In this document: one piece after another, positions 8,158 through 16,516 of the stretch | Position numbering within the stretch: the stretch's first letter is position 1 | Layout of the letters: every line of letters starts with the position of its first letter | From: Nitrospiraceae bacterium | Lineage (GTDB): Bacteria; Nitrospirota; Nitrospiria; Nitrospirales; Nitrospiraceae | Direction: 5' to 3' | DNA: 64,000 bases | NCBI GenBank assembly: GCA_019637075.1 | Contig: JAHBWI010000003.1 | Coordinates: forward strand, 62,001 to 126,000 | Notes under the pieces: generated by a model | What the model was told of the DNA's origin: nothing | The model's input: the letters and a program-made list of their open reading frames with translations, nothing else | The model's database searches: none | Program-made: the position numbers and the translations under genes

Positions 8158-10119
8158 TTACGATGCCCGTCGCATGGTCGTGTGATCGGCGCGCAGCAAC
8201 TCGGCGACACGCTCCACCGGCATGCTGCCGTGGTTGGCACCGCTTCGACCGCGGACCGACACGGTACCGCTCTGTACTTCTTTGTCCCCGACGACGAGCA
8301 TGTAAGGGACTTTGCTCTTCTCTGCTTCGCGAATCTTGAAGCCGATCTTTTCGTTGCGAAGATCGGGTTCAACGCGGAAGCCCTGAGCCTTGAGATCGGC
8401 CACGATCTTGGCTGCGAACTCGTGCTGCTTGTCTGTGATTGTCAGGACGACGGCCTGCACGGGTGCCAACCAGGTCGGGAACGCTCCGCCGTAGTGTTCA
8501 ACCAAAATTCCGAAGAACCGTTCGATCGAGCCCATTAAGGCGCGATGGATCATGATCGGTTGGTGGGACTTGCCGTCTTCCCCGATGTAGCTCAATTCAA
8601 ACCGCTCGGGATTGTTGAAATCGACTTGAATAGTGGAACACTGCCAGGAGCGGCCGAGCGCATCCTTGATCTTGATGTCGATCTTCGGGCCGTAAAACGC
8701 GCCGCCGCCCTCGTCGAGGTTGTAGGCAATATTCTGCCCCTTGAGGGCTGCCTCGAGCGAGCTGGTCGCGAGCGTCCACTTTTCATCGGACCCCACCGAC
8801 TTCTCGGGCCGGGTCGAAAGGAAAATCTCGAACTCGGCAAAACCGAAGGCCTTGAGGACGAAAAATGTGAAATCAAGGACCCGGCTGACTTCCGCCTGAA
8901 TTTGGTCGGGTCGGCAAAACAAATGTGCATCGTCCTGCGTGAAGCCGCGCACGCGCAGGAGCCCATGTAGCACGCCGGTGCGCTCATAGCGGTAGACCGT
9001 GCCGAGTTCGCCGTAGCGAATCGGGAGGTCTCGGTAACTGCGCAGGTGCGACTTGTAGATCATGATGTGGTATGGGCAATTCATCGGTTTGAGCTGGTAT
9101 TCACTGCCCTCGACCTTCATCGACGTGAACATGTTCTCGCGGTAATAGTCCACGTGCCCGCTGGTCTTCCAGAGGTCGAGCCTAGCCACGTGAGGCGAGT
9201 ACACCAAATCGTAGCCATCCTTCAGATGCTGCTCGCGCCAGAAGTTCTCGATCAGCAATCGCACGAGCGCGCCCTTTGGGTGCCAGAGGACCAGCCCGGG
9301 GCCGATCTCGTCTTGAATGGTGATCAGGTCCAGTTCCTTGCCGACCTTTCGGTGGTCGCGGCGCTTGATTTCCTCCAGCCTGGCGAGGTGGGCATCCAAC
9401 TCGGTTTGGGTAGGAAAGGAGGTGCCGTAGATCCGCTGGAGCATGGGATTTCGTTCGTCGCCGCGCCAATAGGCTCCGGCGGTCGTGAGCAGCTTGAACG
9501 CTCCGATAAAGCCGGTTGCCGGCAGGTGTGGTCCCCGGCACAGGTCGACGAAATCGCCCTGACTGTAGGCCGTAATGGGTTCGTTATCGGGAAGACCCTG
9601 GATCAATTCGACTTTGTACTGCTCGCCGCGGGATTGGAAAAATTCAATCGCTTCCTGCTTCGACAATTCGCGGCGGGTGACAGGCAGATTACGTTTGATG
9701 ATGTCGCGAGCACGGGCCTCTATTTTCTCCAGGTCCTCAGGAGTGAACGGTCGCTCAAATGCGAAGTCATAGAAGAAACTGTCTTCCAGAGCCGGGCCGA
9801 TGGTCATCTGCGCGGTAGGAAAAACTTCCTTCACCGCCTGCGCCATGATGTGGGTGCTGCTGTGGCGGTAGACCTCTCGACCTTCGCTGGAGGAAAATGT
9901 CAGCGGAGCAATCGTCGCATCCTGCAGCAAGGGGCGCGACAAATCTGCGGCCCTTCCGTCAACCGTTGCTGCCAGGACATCTGGCCCGAGGCGAACTCCT
10001 GCTTGGGTCAGCGCGTCATGGATCGTGGATCCTGCTGGTACTTGTTTTCGAGTTCCGTCAGGAAGGGTAATCTGAATTGCCTGTGAAGCCACGCAGGTCT
10101 GTCCTACCAGAAAATACAT
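8158..10119 (-). CDS. thrS: Threonine-tRNA ligase
   Basis: Class II aminoacyl-tRNA synthetase of 653 residues. From the N-terminus: TGS domain (ITLPDGTRKQVPAGSTIHDA), editing domain with the HSSTHIMAQAVKEVFP zinc-type motif, catalytic core with the KPMNCPYHIMIYK segment whose Cys helps bind zinc, VYRYERTGVLHGLLRVRGFT (motif 2), WQCSTIQVDFN and IMIHRALMGSIERF (motif 3), then an anticodon-binding domain. The start is uncertain: the ATG at 10119 gives nine extra residues ahead of a GTG at 10092 that fits the family N-terminus better. It is the first gene of the thrS-infC-rpmI-rplT operon, 23 nt before infC. Confidence 0.97.
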   Translation of the reverse strand: MYFLVGQTCVASQAIQITLPDGTRKQVPAGSTIHDALTQAGVRLGPDVLAATVDGRAADLSRPLLQDATIAPLTFSSSEGREVYRHSSTHIMAQAVKEVFPTAQMTIGPALEDSFFYDFAFERPFTPEDLEKIEARARDIIKRNLPVTRRELSKQEAIEFFQSRGEQYKVELIQGLPDNEPITAYSQGDFVDLCRGPHLPATGFIGAFKLLTTAGAYWRGDERNPMLQRIYGTSFPTQTELDAHLARLEEIKRRDHRKVGKELDLITIQDEIGPGLVLWHPKGALVRLLIENFWREQHLKDGYDLVYSPHVARLDLWKTSGHVDYYRENMFTSMKVEGSEYQLKPMNCPYHIMIYKSHLRSYRDLPIRYGELGTVYRYERTGVLHGLLRVRGFTQDDAHLFCRPDQIQAEVSRVLDFTFFVLKAFGFAEFEIFLSTRPEKSVGSDEKWTLATSSLEAALKGQNIAYNLDEGGGAFYGPKIDIKIKDALGRSWQCSTIQVDFNNPERFELSYIGEDGKSHQPIMIHRALMGSIERFFGILVEHYGGAFPTWLAPVQAVVLTITDKQHEFAAKIVADLKAQGFRVEPDLRNEKIGFKIREAEKSKVPYMLVVGDKEVQSGTVSVRGRSGANHGSMPVERVAELLRADHTTMRRAS

Positions 10120-10177
10120 TGCCTGTCCGACCGTCGCGGATTGCCGTCGACCGGATCAGGCCTGTTCAGCGAAAAAA

Positions 10178-10252
10178 TGGTAGGCGCGGACGGTCTTGAA
10201 CCGTCGACCTCTACCGTGTCAAGGTAGCGCTCTCCCCCTGAGCTACGCGCCC
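10178..10252 (-). tRNA. tRNA-Val (GAC)
   Basis: A 75-nt minus-strand cloverleaf with encoded CCA. The anticodon arm reads CTACC-TTGACAC-GGTAG, giving anticodon GAC. The 5' end GGGCGCGTAGCTCAG is typical of valine tRNAs. The terminal acceptor pair is a G-U wobble (G1-U72). Confidence 0.93.
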
Positions 10253-10266
10253 ATCGCCTGGCGATG

Positions 10267-10293
10267 CTAATACAGCCTCACTGAAAGTGTCAA
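10267..10293 (-). promoter_or_regulatory. Likely promoter of tRNA-Val
   Basis: On the minus strand TTGACA (288-293 in the 10200s) precedes TATTAG (10267-10272) by 15 nt, and the tRNA begins 14 nt further on. The -35 is a perfect match; the spacer is short, so confidence is moderate. Confidence 0.45.
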
Positions 10294-10379
10294 GAAAACG
10301 AGATCGTAGGGACTCCCCGGTGCCGGTCAGGCAGGGGGGAGCCCCCTGGAGTATTCGAACAGGGTGGGCCGGAGGCGAA

Positions 10380-10652
10380 CTACTTGACCGCGGCCTTCAG
10401 TTCCTTCCCTGCTGAGAACTTCGGAATGCGGGCAGCCGGAATCTTCAAGGATTCGCCTGTGCGGGGATTGCGGCCCATCCGCGCCTTCCGTTTTGAAATC
10501 GTAAAGGTCCCGAAATTAACCAGCGTGACGCGCTGACCCTTCTTGAGCGAGGTGGTCACGGCTCCGGTAAACGCTTCCAAGGCCGTGGTAGCGGCGACCT
10601 TTGTGATTCCAGCGCTGTTGGCCATCTTCGCAATCAACTCTTCCTTGGTCAT
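10380..10652 (-). CDS. HU-family DNA-binding protein
   Basis: Small basic nucleoid protein of 90 residues that bends DNA as a dimer. It opens MTKEELIAKMANSAG, has the helix-turn-helix body, and carries the beta-arm signature GRNPRTGESLKIPAARIPKFSAGKEL in two adjoining pieces, closing LKAAVK. A strong ribosome site (AAGGAGGGAGCA before ATG) marks the start. A second HU/IHF gene lies at 34885; this one has the more HU-like sequence. A GC-rich hairpin-capable stretch around 10313-10347 could end its transcript. Confidence 0.95.
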   Translation of the reverse strand: MTKEELIAKMANSAGITKVAATTALEAFTGAVTTSLKKGQRVTLVNFGTFTISKRKARMGRNPRTGESLKIPAARIPKFSAGKELKAAVK

Positions 10653-10758
10653 TGCTCCCTCCTTTGGTAGTTAAACGACCAGCGGATGCGTGGACGAATC
10701 CCTCGGGAGAATCCTCGAGGGGTGAAGCGGCACAGGGACGGATATCGAGAGGCACGAA

Positions 10759-11340
10759 TCAACTAATTCGGGCCCGTTTGACCGGAATGTGGAGGTCGAG
10801 AATCTTCTTCCGCAGGGTATTGCGATTCAAACCGAGGAGCTCCGCGGCCTGAATCTGATTCCCTTTGGTTTCGCGCAGGGTCATGGCGATCAACGGGCGT
10901 TCGACTGCCGCGATCAGCATCGGATGAAGATTGCGGCCCGATCCATTGCGCATACCCTTCACGAAATCCCCGACCTTATGTTCCAGAAAGGATTCCAGAC
11001 CGGGTGGTTCACCGGCACCGTTGTCAGATGGAGCTTGCTCCATCTTTCGCCCTGCGAGCAGGGTCGCAGTCCGTTTGAGGACGGTTCGAGATCCACAGAG
11101 CACCAAGGTTCTGGTCGGGTCGATGTTCGCGAGTATTCTCCCAATTTCCAAGGCGGCGCCAGGTCCTTTGGATTCGACGATGATTGCGTCGAAGGTCCGT
11201 TTGCCGGCTTGCTTGGGAACCGAGAATCCTTCGCGAACGATGGTCAGGCCCTGTTCTCCGAAGATGTTCCGGTAGTGGGTCTGGATGCTGCTATCCCCGC
11301 TGAACAACAGTACGCTGAATGAAGATGAATGAAGCGACAT
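10759..11340 (-). CDS. Receiver-like protein with Fis-type DNA-binding domain
   Basis: The C-terminal 45 residues form a Fis/NtrC-type helix-turn-helix (ETKGNQIQAAELLGLNRNTL then RKKILDLHIPV). The N-terminal part (SFSVLLFSGDSSIQTHYRNI and onwards) resembles a receiver fold, but the usual phospho-Asp context is not obvious: FDAIIVESKGPG replaces the normal D-hydrophobic-P loop. There is no AAA+ domain, so it is not a sigma-54 activator. I chose the ATG at 11340 (193 residues), where the fold begins; the frame stays open to 11466. No strong ribosome site helps decide. Probably a small transcription factor of unknown target. Confidence 0.72.
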   Translation of the reverse strand: MSLHSSSFSVLLFSGDSSIQTHYRNIFGEQGLTIVREGFSVPKQAGKRTFDAIIVESKGPGAALEIGRILANIDPTRTLVLCGSRTVLKRTATLLAGRKMEQAPSDNGAGEPPGLESFLEHKVGDFVKGMRNGSGRNLHPMLIAAVERPLIAMTLRETKGNQIQAAELLGLNRNTLRKKILDLHIPVKRARIS

Positions 11341-11576
11341 GAAGGCACCGACGAAGAAGAGGGCGGGATTATTGCGCAGCATTGAGATGATGTCAATCGG
11401 GAAAACCGTCGCAAGATCCGGCCTGGGCGGCGCCCCGGGCAGGTCCGTGGAGGGTCTGACACGCATATCCGGCAGCGCTCCTTACTTCAATCTGACCGGT
11501 GCAGTGATCGAACGGGCCGGCGTGAGACACAAGAAACTACGTAGTGAGCGACGACTTCAGGATGTCGGAGCTTCGC

Positions 11577-11606
11577 TTGACAGGCGACCAGAGTGGCCGG
11601 TATATA
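11577..11606 (+). promoter_or_regulatory. Strong promoter of the sulfur assimilation operon
   Basis: TTGACA (11577-11582) and TATATA (11601-11606) are separated by 18 nt (17 if GTATAT is used). Transcription would start near 11612-11614, directly at the palindrome described next, and 25 nt before the Rrf2 gene. Confidence 0.7.
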
Positions 11607-11615
11607 TCACTTCTA

Positions 11616-11629
11616 ATTCCTATCGGAAT
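11616..11629. promoter_or_regulatory. Palindromic operator, probably for the Rrf2 regulator
   Basis: ATTCC-TATC-GGAAT is a perfect inverted repeat (arms 11616-11620 and 11625-11629), nearly extendable by two bases on each side. It overlaps the expected transcription start and ends 8 nt before the regulator gene. Rrf2-family sulfur regulators such as CymR bind sites with similar GGAAT half-sites, so an autoregulatory operator is the natural reading; this is inference. Confidence 0.6.
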
Positions 11630-11637
11630 AATCAGAA

Positions 11638-12081
11638 ATGAAAGTCAGTCTTCGAGCGACTTACGGCATCATTGCGGCGGTGGATTTGGCCTTGCACGAC
11701 GCGAATCAACCGGTCTGCGCAAAGTCTATCGCCCACCGGCAGGGGATTCCCGCAAGGTTTCTCGAGCAGGTGCTGCATGCCATGAAAAAAGCAGGGGTGG
11801 TCACGAGTCAGCGAGGCGCACAGGGCGGCTATGTCTTGAGTCGAAAAGCATCTGAGCTCTCGGTAGCGGATATTCTCAGTGCCCTCGATGGGCCGCTCAT
11901 GGCGGCCAACGGAAGCCAGGTGAAGCGCTCTCGCGGGGCAAAGCGAGACGCTCTGCTGTCGCATCTCTGGGACCGGGTCAAGCAGGCCGAGCTCAGTGTC
12001 CTCTCCGACGTGACCGTCGAGGAGTTGGCCGAACGGCAACGGTCACTCGAAGAGCGCCAGTCGTTGATGTATCACATCTGA
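11638..12081 (+). CDS. Rrf2-family transcriptional regulator
   Basis: Winged-helix repressor of 147 residues. The Rrf2 pattern is clear: MKVSLRATYGIIAAVDLALH, then SIAHRQGIPARFLEQVLHAM and the wing GVVTSQRGAQGGYVLSRKA, followed by LSVADILSALDGPL. It lacks the three-cysteine cluster of IscR and NsrR, so an Fe-S cofactor is unlikely; this matches the CymR branch, which responds to sulfur or cysteine status through a partner. It is the first gene of an operon for sulfate reduction, 56 nt before the sulfite reductase gene, with a palindrome over its own promoter. Role as the operon's sulfur-responsive regulator is inferred from context. Confidence 0.9.
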   Translation: MKVSLRATYGIIAAVDLALHDANQPVCAKSIAHRQGIPARFLEQVLHAMKKAGVVTSQRGAQGGYVLSRKASELSVADILSALDGPLMAANGSQVKRSRGAKRDALLSHLWDRVKQAELSVLSDVTVEELAERQRSLEERQSLMYHI

Positions 12082-12137
12082 ACCACGATCACCCTCATGT
12101 ACCAACAGAACGACCCTCAACCAACGAGGTTTTTATC

Positions 12138-14645
12138 ATGACGCCCAACACAGTCGGCCTTCGTCCCGCGATCAAGACGGAGCCGATTCCGGCCCATATC
12201 CAGGAAGAGATCGAAACATTTGAGGTGGAGGCCCGGCGGGTACTAGCCGGGGATCTCTCCACGGATATTTTCAAGCCCTTCCGGCTTCAGTATGGCATTT
12301 ACGGCCAACGCCAGCAGGGCGTGCAGATGTTCCGGATTAAGATCCCGTTCGGTGGTTTGACCGCGAACCAGGTGCGTCGCGTGGCCGAACTGGCCGATCA
12401 GTATGCCACGGGAGTTGGGCACGTCACGACCCGACAGGATATTCAGTTGCACTTCGTGGAGTTAAAAAGTGTGCCGACCATGATGCGCCTACTGGCGGAA
12501 GTCGGTCTGACGACACGCGAGGCCTGCGCCAATACCGTCCGTAACGTGACGGCCTGTCACTTGGCCGGGGTGTGCCAGGGGGAAGTGTTCGACGTCACCC
12601 CTTACGCCAAGACGGTCGCGTATCACCTCTTGCGCAATCCGCTGAACCAGAGCATGCCGCGGAAGTTCAAGATCGCCTTTTCCGGTTGCCGTCAGGACTG
12701 CGCGTTGACCCCTATCCACGACATCGGCCTGTTGGCGGCGAAGCGTGCCGACGGGACGATTGGATTCCGCATGGTCGCCGGGGGAGGACTCGGGTCGTTG
12801 CCCCGCATGGCGCAGGTGTTACGCGAATTCACTCCGATGGAGGAGCTGATTCCGAGTATCGAAGCGGTCATCAAAGTTTTTGACACCCTCGGAAACCGTA
12901 AGAACCGGAATAAGGCTCGAATGAAGTTCGTAATCGAAAAACTCGGCTTTGAAGAATTCAAGCGACGCTGGGAGGCGACCTACGCAGCCATGGGCTATGC
13001 GGTCCCGACGCATGAGCCGATTAAATTGTTGACCTACGCAGACACCCCTCCGCTCGTGATGCCGACCAAAGTTGGGGCGACCACGAACGGGAGTGGCAAT
13101 GGCCATATGGCGCAGGGAAATGGAAACGGAAACGGTTCCCACTCGTTAAACGGCGCTGTTTCCGCGTTCCAAGCGTGGAAGCGGACCAATGTGGTGGCGC
13201 AGCGGCAGTCGGGATTCGTGACGGCTGCCATCAAATTACCCATGGGCGATCTCACCGCTGAGCAAATGTGGGGCGTTGCCGATTTGGCCGAACGCTATTC
13301 CAACGGAAATATCCGCACGACGATCAACCAGAACATGGTCATTCGCTGGATTCCGGAAGATCGCCTGGAATCGTTCTATCTGGAACTGGCCCAGCACAGT
13401 TTGGCCGATCCCGGCGCGGAGCTCGTCGAGGACATCATCGCTTGCCCTGGAACCGATACCTGCGGATTGGGCATTACCTCTTCGAAAGGCATGGCTCGCG
13501 CGCTGGCTGAGGTGTTTCCCGCAGGGCAAGTTCCGGAGGATTTGCGCGACGTCAGCGTGAAGATCAGCGGGTGCCATAATTCATGCGCGCAGCACCATAT
13601 TGCGACCATCGGTCTGCACGGGGTGGGCAAGCGTATCGGAGAACATACGGCGCCTCACTACGAATTGCATTTGGGTGGCCACGTGGATGGGACGCCGAAG
13701 ATCGGCCAGTTGACCGTGAAGTTGCCGGCGAAGAGCGTGCCCGCGGCGGTCCGTCACCTGGTGGATGTCTATCGGCGGGACAGGAAGACTGGTGAATCCC
13801 TGCAGAACTTCCTGGGCCGTGTCGGAAAAGGCGTACTTAAGGATGAACTGATTCCCTATACGATCGTTCCGGCGTTTGATCAGGATTCGACCTACTACTA
13901 TGACTGGGAAGGCGAGGCCGAATTCGTGTTGGAGGATCTCGGGCCTGGCGAATGTGCCGGCGGCGCGCTGGAGATGATCGACGATCGCATGTTGGAGGCC
14001 GACCAGGAGCTGTACCAGGCGAAGCTGCTCGTCGACAAACATCAATTCGCCGTGTCGGTGAACAAGTCCTATCGGGCGGTGCTGGCCGCGGCAAAAGCTC
14101 TGCTGGTGACCGAAGGCGTGGACCCAGCAACCGATTCGGAAACGTTTCAGGAGTTCGATGCCCGTTTGGCGGCCAAGGGCATCGTGCCTGCGTCCTATCG
14201 CGATCTGGGCAGTCAGATCGGTGATTTAGGGCCGAAGGACACGACGGTAGACGTGGCGACCGCGAAGATGGCATTTGCCAAGAGCTTCATCGCCGTCTGC
14301 CGTGCAGCGACGGATCAACTCGGGAAGGATTTGAAACTGGCGAAAGTGGAGGAAGAATCGTTGCCGACCGCGCCTCAAGCCCCAGTTACGCCGGCTGCCC
14401 CTGCGGTACAGGCGCCGGTCTACGACCTCCGTGGCGTGGCCTGCCCGATGAACTACGTCAAGACGAAGCTGAAACTCGAGATGATGGACCACGGTGAACA
14501 ACTCGAGGTGTGGCTGGATGCGGGGGAACCGATCCGCAACGTGCCGATGAGTTTGCGAAACGACGGGCATAAGATTTTGACCGAGAGCCCATTGGATGCG
14601 GAGTCGAAGCATTTCAAAATTCTCGTCGAAAAGGTCGAGGGCTGA
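12138..14645 (+). CDS. Sulfite (or nitrite) reductase hemoprotein with C-terminal TusA domain
   Basis: Siroheme/[4Fe-4S] reductase, most likely sulfite to sulfide given its neighbours. The 835-residue protein has two half-repeats, each a ferredoxin-like lobe plus a NIR_SIR domain. The second has the standard ligands C436-x5-C442 and C479-x3-C483 (CPGTDTC, CHNSC). The first also has C140-x5-C146 and C184-x3-C188 (CHLAGVC, CRQDC), where most family members are degenerate. A Gly/Asn-rich linker near 315-335 joins the halves. Residues about 610-735 are helical and unassigned (HEPN-like impression). Residues 757-835 are a TusA sulfur-carrier domain (DLRGVACPMNYVKTKL, Cys769). A GAGG ribosome site lies 8 nt upstream. 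Confidence 0.92.
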   Translation: MTPNTVGLRPAIKTEPIPAHIQEEIETFEVEARRVLAGDLSTDIFKPFRLQYGIYGQRQQGVQMFRIKIPFGGLTANQVRRVAELADQYATGVGHVTTRQDIQLHFVELKSVPTMMRLLAEVGLTTREACANTVRNVTACHLAGVCQGEVFDVTPYAKTVAYHLLRNPLNQSMPRKFKIAFSGCRQDCALTPIHDIGLLAAKRADGTIGFRMVAGGGLGSLPRMAQVLREFTPMEELIPSIEAVIKVFDTLGNRKNRNKARMKFVIEKLGFEEFKRRWEATYAAMGYAVPTHEPIKLLTYADTPPLVMPTKVGATTNGSGNGHMAQGNGNGNGSHSLNGAVSAFQAWKRTNVVAQRQSGFVTAAIKLPMGDLTAEQMWGVADLAERYSNGNIRTTINQNMVIRWIPEDRLESFYLELAQHSLADPGAELVEDIIACPGTDTCGLGITSSKGMARALAEVFPAGQVPEDLRDVSVKISGCHNSCAQHHIATIGLHGVGKRIGEHTAPHYELHLGGHVDGTPKIGQLTVKLPAKSVPAAVRHLVDVYRRDRKTGESLQNFLGRVGKGVLKDELIPYTIVPAFDQDSTYYYDWEGEAEFVLEDLGPGECAGGALEMIDDRMLEADQELYQAKLLVDKHQFAVSVNKSYRAVLAAAKALLVTEGVDPATDSETFQEFDARLAAKGIVPASYRDLGSQIGDLGPKDTTVDVATAKMAFAKSFIAVCRAATDQLGKDLKLAKVEEESLPTAPQAPVTPAAPAVQAPVYDLRGVACPMNYVKTKLKLEMMDHGEQLEVWLDAGEPIRNVPMSLRNDGHKILTESPLDAESKHFKILVEKVEG

Positions 14646-14660
14646 ACCGAGTCCTCGCAC

Positions 14661-15392
14661 ATGAGTTTGTCGATGACCACAGCCAATGCTCAGAACAGGC
14701 CGTCGGACCAGGAATTGAAAGCACTCAGCGACTCGTTCGAGTCGCGTCAGCCCTGGGAAGTGATGGAGCAGGCGCTTACGATGTTCAAAGGAAGCATCGT
14801 ATTGGCCTGCAGTTTCGGTGCGGAGGACGTGGCGCTGGTGGATATGATGCACCGCATCGACCCCCAGGCGCCGCTGTTCTATTTGGATACCGGTTTTTTG
14901 TTTCCCGAAACGATCGAGGTTCGGGATCGAATCGTAGAACGGTATGGGCTCACCCCGCACCAGGTAATCCGGATGATGTCGTTGCTCACGCCGGATCAAC
15001 AGACTGCTCAGTATGGGGCCGGGCTGTGGCAGCGAAACCCCGATCAATGTTGTCAGTTGAGGAAGATTGAGCCGCTGGGGCGTGTTCTCTCGAACTATGC
15101 GGCGTGGATCACGGGTATCCGGCGCGACCAGGCTCCGACACGCGCCAATGCCGGTATCATCGAGTGGGACAAGAAGTTCAACCTGGTCAAGGTGAATCCC
15201 CTGGCGCGCTGGACCAGTGAGCAAGTCTGGACCTACATTCAGCTTCACGAAGTGCCCTACAACGTGCTCCACGACCGCAACTATCCCAGTATCGGTTGTA
15301 CCCATTGCACAGCGCCGGTGGCGCCGGGCGAAGACCCACGCTCGGGTCGGTGGAAGAATTTCACCAAGACTGAGTGCGGACTGCACAAGTAA
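14661..15392 (+). CDS. cysH: Assimilatory adenylyl-sulfate (APS) reductase
   Basis: Reduces APS to sulfite using thioredoxin or a similar donor. The 243-residue protein has the PP-loop-like nucleotide fold (ACSFGAEDVALVDMMHRI), the Cys-Cys pair in NPDQCCQLRKIEPL, a second pair in GCTHCTAPV, and the catalytic C-terminal TKTECGLHK. The paired cysteines bind a [4Fe-4S] cluster and mark the APS-using type rather than the PAPS reductase of enterobacteria, so no APS kinase is required. It follows the sulfite reductase gene by 15 nt. No in-frame alternative start has better support than ATG 14661. Confidence 0.95.
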   Translation: MSLSMTTANAQNRPSDQELKALSDSFESRQPWEVMEQALTMFKGSIVLACSFGAEDVALVDMMHRIDPQAPLFYLDTGFLFPETIEVRDRIVERYGLTPHQVIRMMSLLTPDQQTAQYGAGLWQRNPDQCCQLRKIEPLGRVLSNYAAWITGIRRDQAPTRANAGIIEWDKKFNLVKVNPLARWTSEQVWTYIQLHEVPYNVLHDRNYPSIGCTHCTAPVAPGEDPRSGRWKNFTKTECGLHK

Positions 15393-15428
15393 TCCTATTT
15401 CCCTGAAACCAAGAAGGAACCACTGTTC

Positions 15429-16496
15429 ATGCAACGTCTGCTTTCCAAGATTGCCAAGGGCCAAAAGACCTCCAAGGACCTGACGTGGGAGGAGGCCAAG
15501 CAGGCGATGCGACTCATGATCGAAGGCACGGCCACGCCTGTCCAGGTCGGCGCGTTTCTGGTAGCCATGCGGTACAAGTCGGAATCGGTGACGGAGTTGG
15601 CGGCCTTCACGGCCACCGCTCGACAGTATGTTGCCCCTGTCCCCGTTCGGGCGGGGCTTGGCGTCGTGGATCTGCCGGTCTACGGGGGAAAGCGCGAGAC
15701 CTTTCATGCGATCGTGCCCGCGGCCATCGTGGCCGCGGCGGCCGGTGCCGTGATCCTGATGCACGGGGTCGATGGACCGGTGGATCGTCGCGGCGTGTCG
15801 TCGGTCCTCACACCCCTTGGAATTCCGACCGATCGGGCGGCCAAACAAGTGGGCGCGGATTTGGAACAAAGGGGGTTTGCGTACCTCGACCTCGCGCTCT
15901 ACCATCCGCCGGTCAACCGCTTTCTCGAAATGCGGCAAGAGCTGGGGGTGAGAAACGTCTTTCACCCGATCGCTCGAATGTTGAACCCGGCTCGGGCAAC
16001 CTCCCAGGTCATCGGTCTGTCACATCCGCCGTACTTTGAAAAGACGGTGGAGGCGTTGCGAATGTTGAGCTGTCCGCGGGCGCTGGTGATTCGCGGCGTG
16101 GAGGGCGATCCTGAACTGTCGATCGGCAGTGTGACCCGGTACCTCGAACTTCAAGGTGAGCGGATCACGCCGGGATCCTTCCATCCCAAGGATGCCGGGC
16201 TCACGATGACGACCTTCAAGGAGATGGCGGGCTTCCCGGCGGAGCACCGTGCCAAGGAGGTCGATTTGATCAAGCGGCTCCTGTCGAACCAGATCCAGGG
16301 CGGGCCGCGGGATTGGGTGCTACTGAACGCCGCCATGTTGCTGTATGCCGCCGGTAAGGGGACCTCAATCGCCGGCGGTGTCGCAACGGCCCGCCGAATC
16401 ATCGAATCCGGGCAGGCAGCGGCAAAATTCGCTGAACTCACTGCTGCCGGCGCATCCGGCGGCGGTCTCGCACAAACAGACAAAATTCCTGCTTAA
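15429..16496 (+). CDS. Anthranilate-phosphoribosyltransferase-like (glycosyltransferase family 3) protein in sulfur operon
   Basis: A 355-residue protein with the TrpD fold: an N-terminal helical domain ([40 protein letters not shown]) and the GT3 core ([20 protein letters not shown]). The PRPP-binding GTGGD of true TrpD is replaced by YGGKRETFH (residues 85-93), and the phosphate-loop serines near [16 protein letters not shown] are altered. It lies between cysH and cysD on the same strand, with gaps of 36 and 20 nt. A role in tryptophan synthesis is therefore unlikely. The substrate is unknown; the context says sulfate activation or reduction. Confidence 0.85.
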   Translation: MQRLLSKIAKGQKTSKDLTWEEAKQAMRLMIEGTATPVQVGAFLVAMRYKSESVTELAAFTATARQYVAPVPVRAGLGVVDLPVYGGKRETFHAIVPAAIVAAAAGAVILMHGVDGPVDRRGVSSVLTPLGIPTDRAAKQVGADLEQRGFAYLDLALYHPPVNRFLEMRQELGVRNVFHPIARMLNPARATSQVIGLSHPPYFEKTVEALRMLSCPRALVIRGVEGDPELSIGSVTRYLELQGERITPGSFHPKDAGLTMTTFKEMAGFPAEHRAKEVDLIKRLLSNQIQGGPRDWVLLNAAMLLYAAGKGTSIAGGVATARRIIESGQAAAKFAELTAAGASGGGLAQTDKIPA

Positions 16497-16516
16497 CCAC
16501 GGACGAGTATCTGATC

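Noticed and set aside
9046-10086. 346-residue open frame on the plus strand opposite thrS
   Set aside because: It is the antisense of a well-conserved synthetase, shows no motif and no ribosome site. Long antisense frames are expected in GC-rich genes.
10759-11340. NtrC-type sigma-54 activator
   Set aside because: There is a Fis-type DNA-binding end but no AAA+ ATPase domain.
14226-15965. 579-residue minus-strand frame opposite the sulfite reductase end, cysH and the TrpD-like gene
   Set aside because: It crosses three clear plus-strand genes and has low-complexity, Arg/His-rich translation typical of a shadow frame.
15429-16496. Annotation as trpD (tryptophan synthesis)
   Set aside because: The PRPP-binding GTGGD is missing and the gene is embedded in a sulfate assimilation operon.
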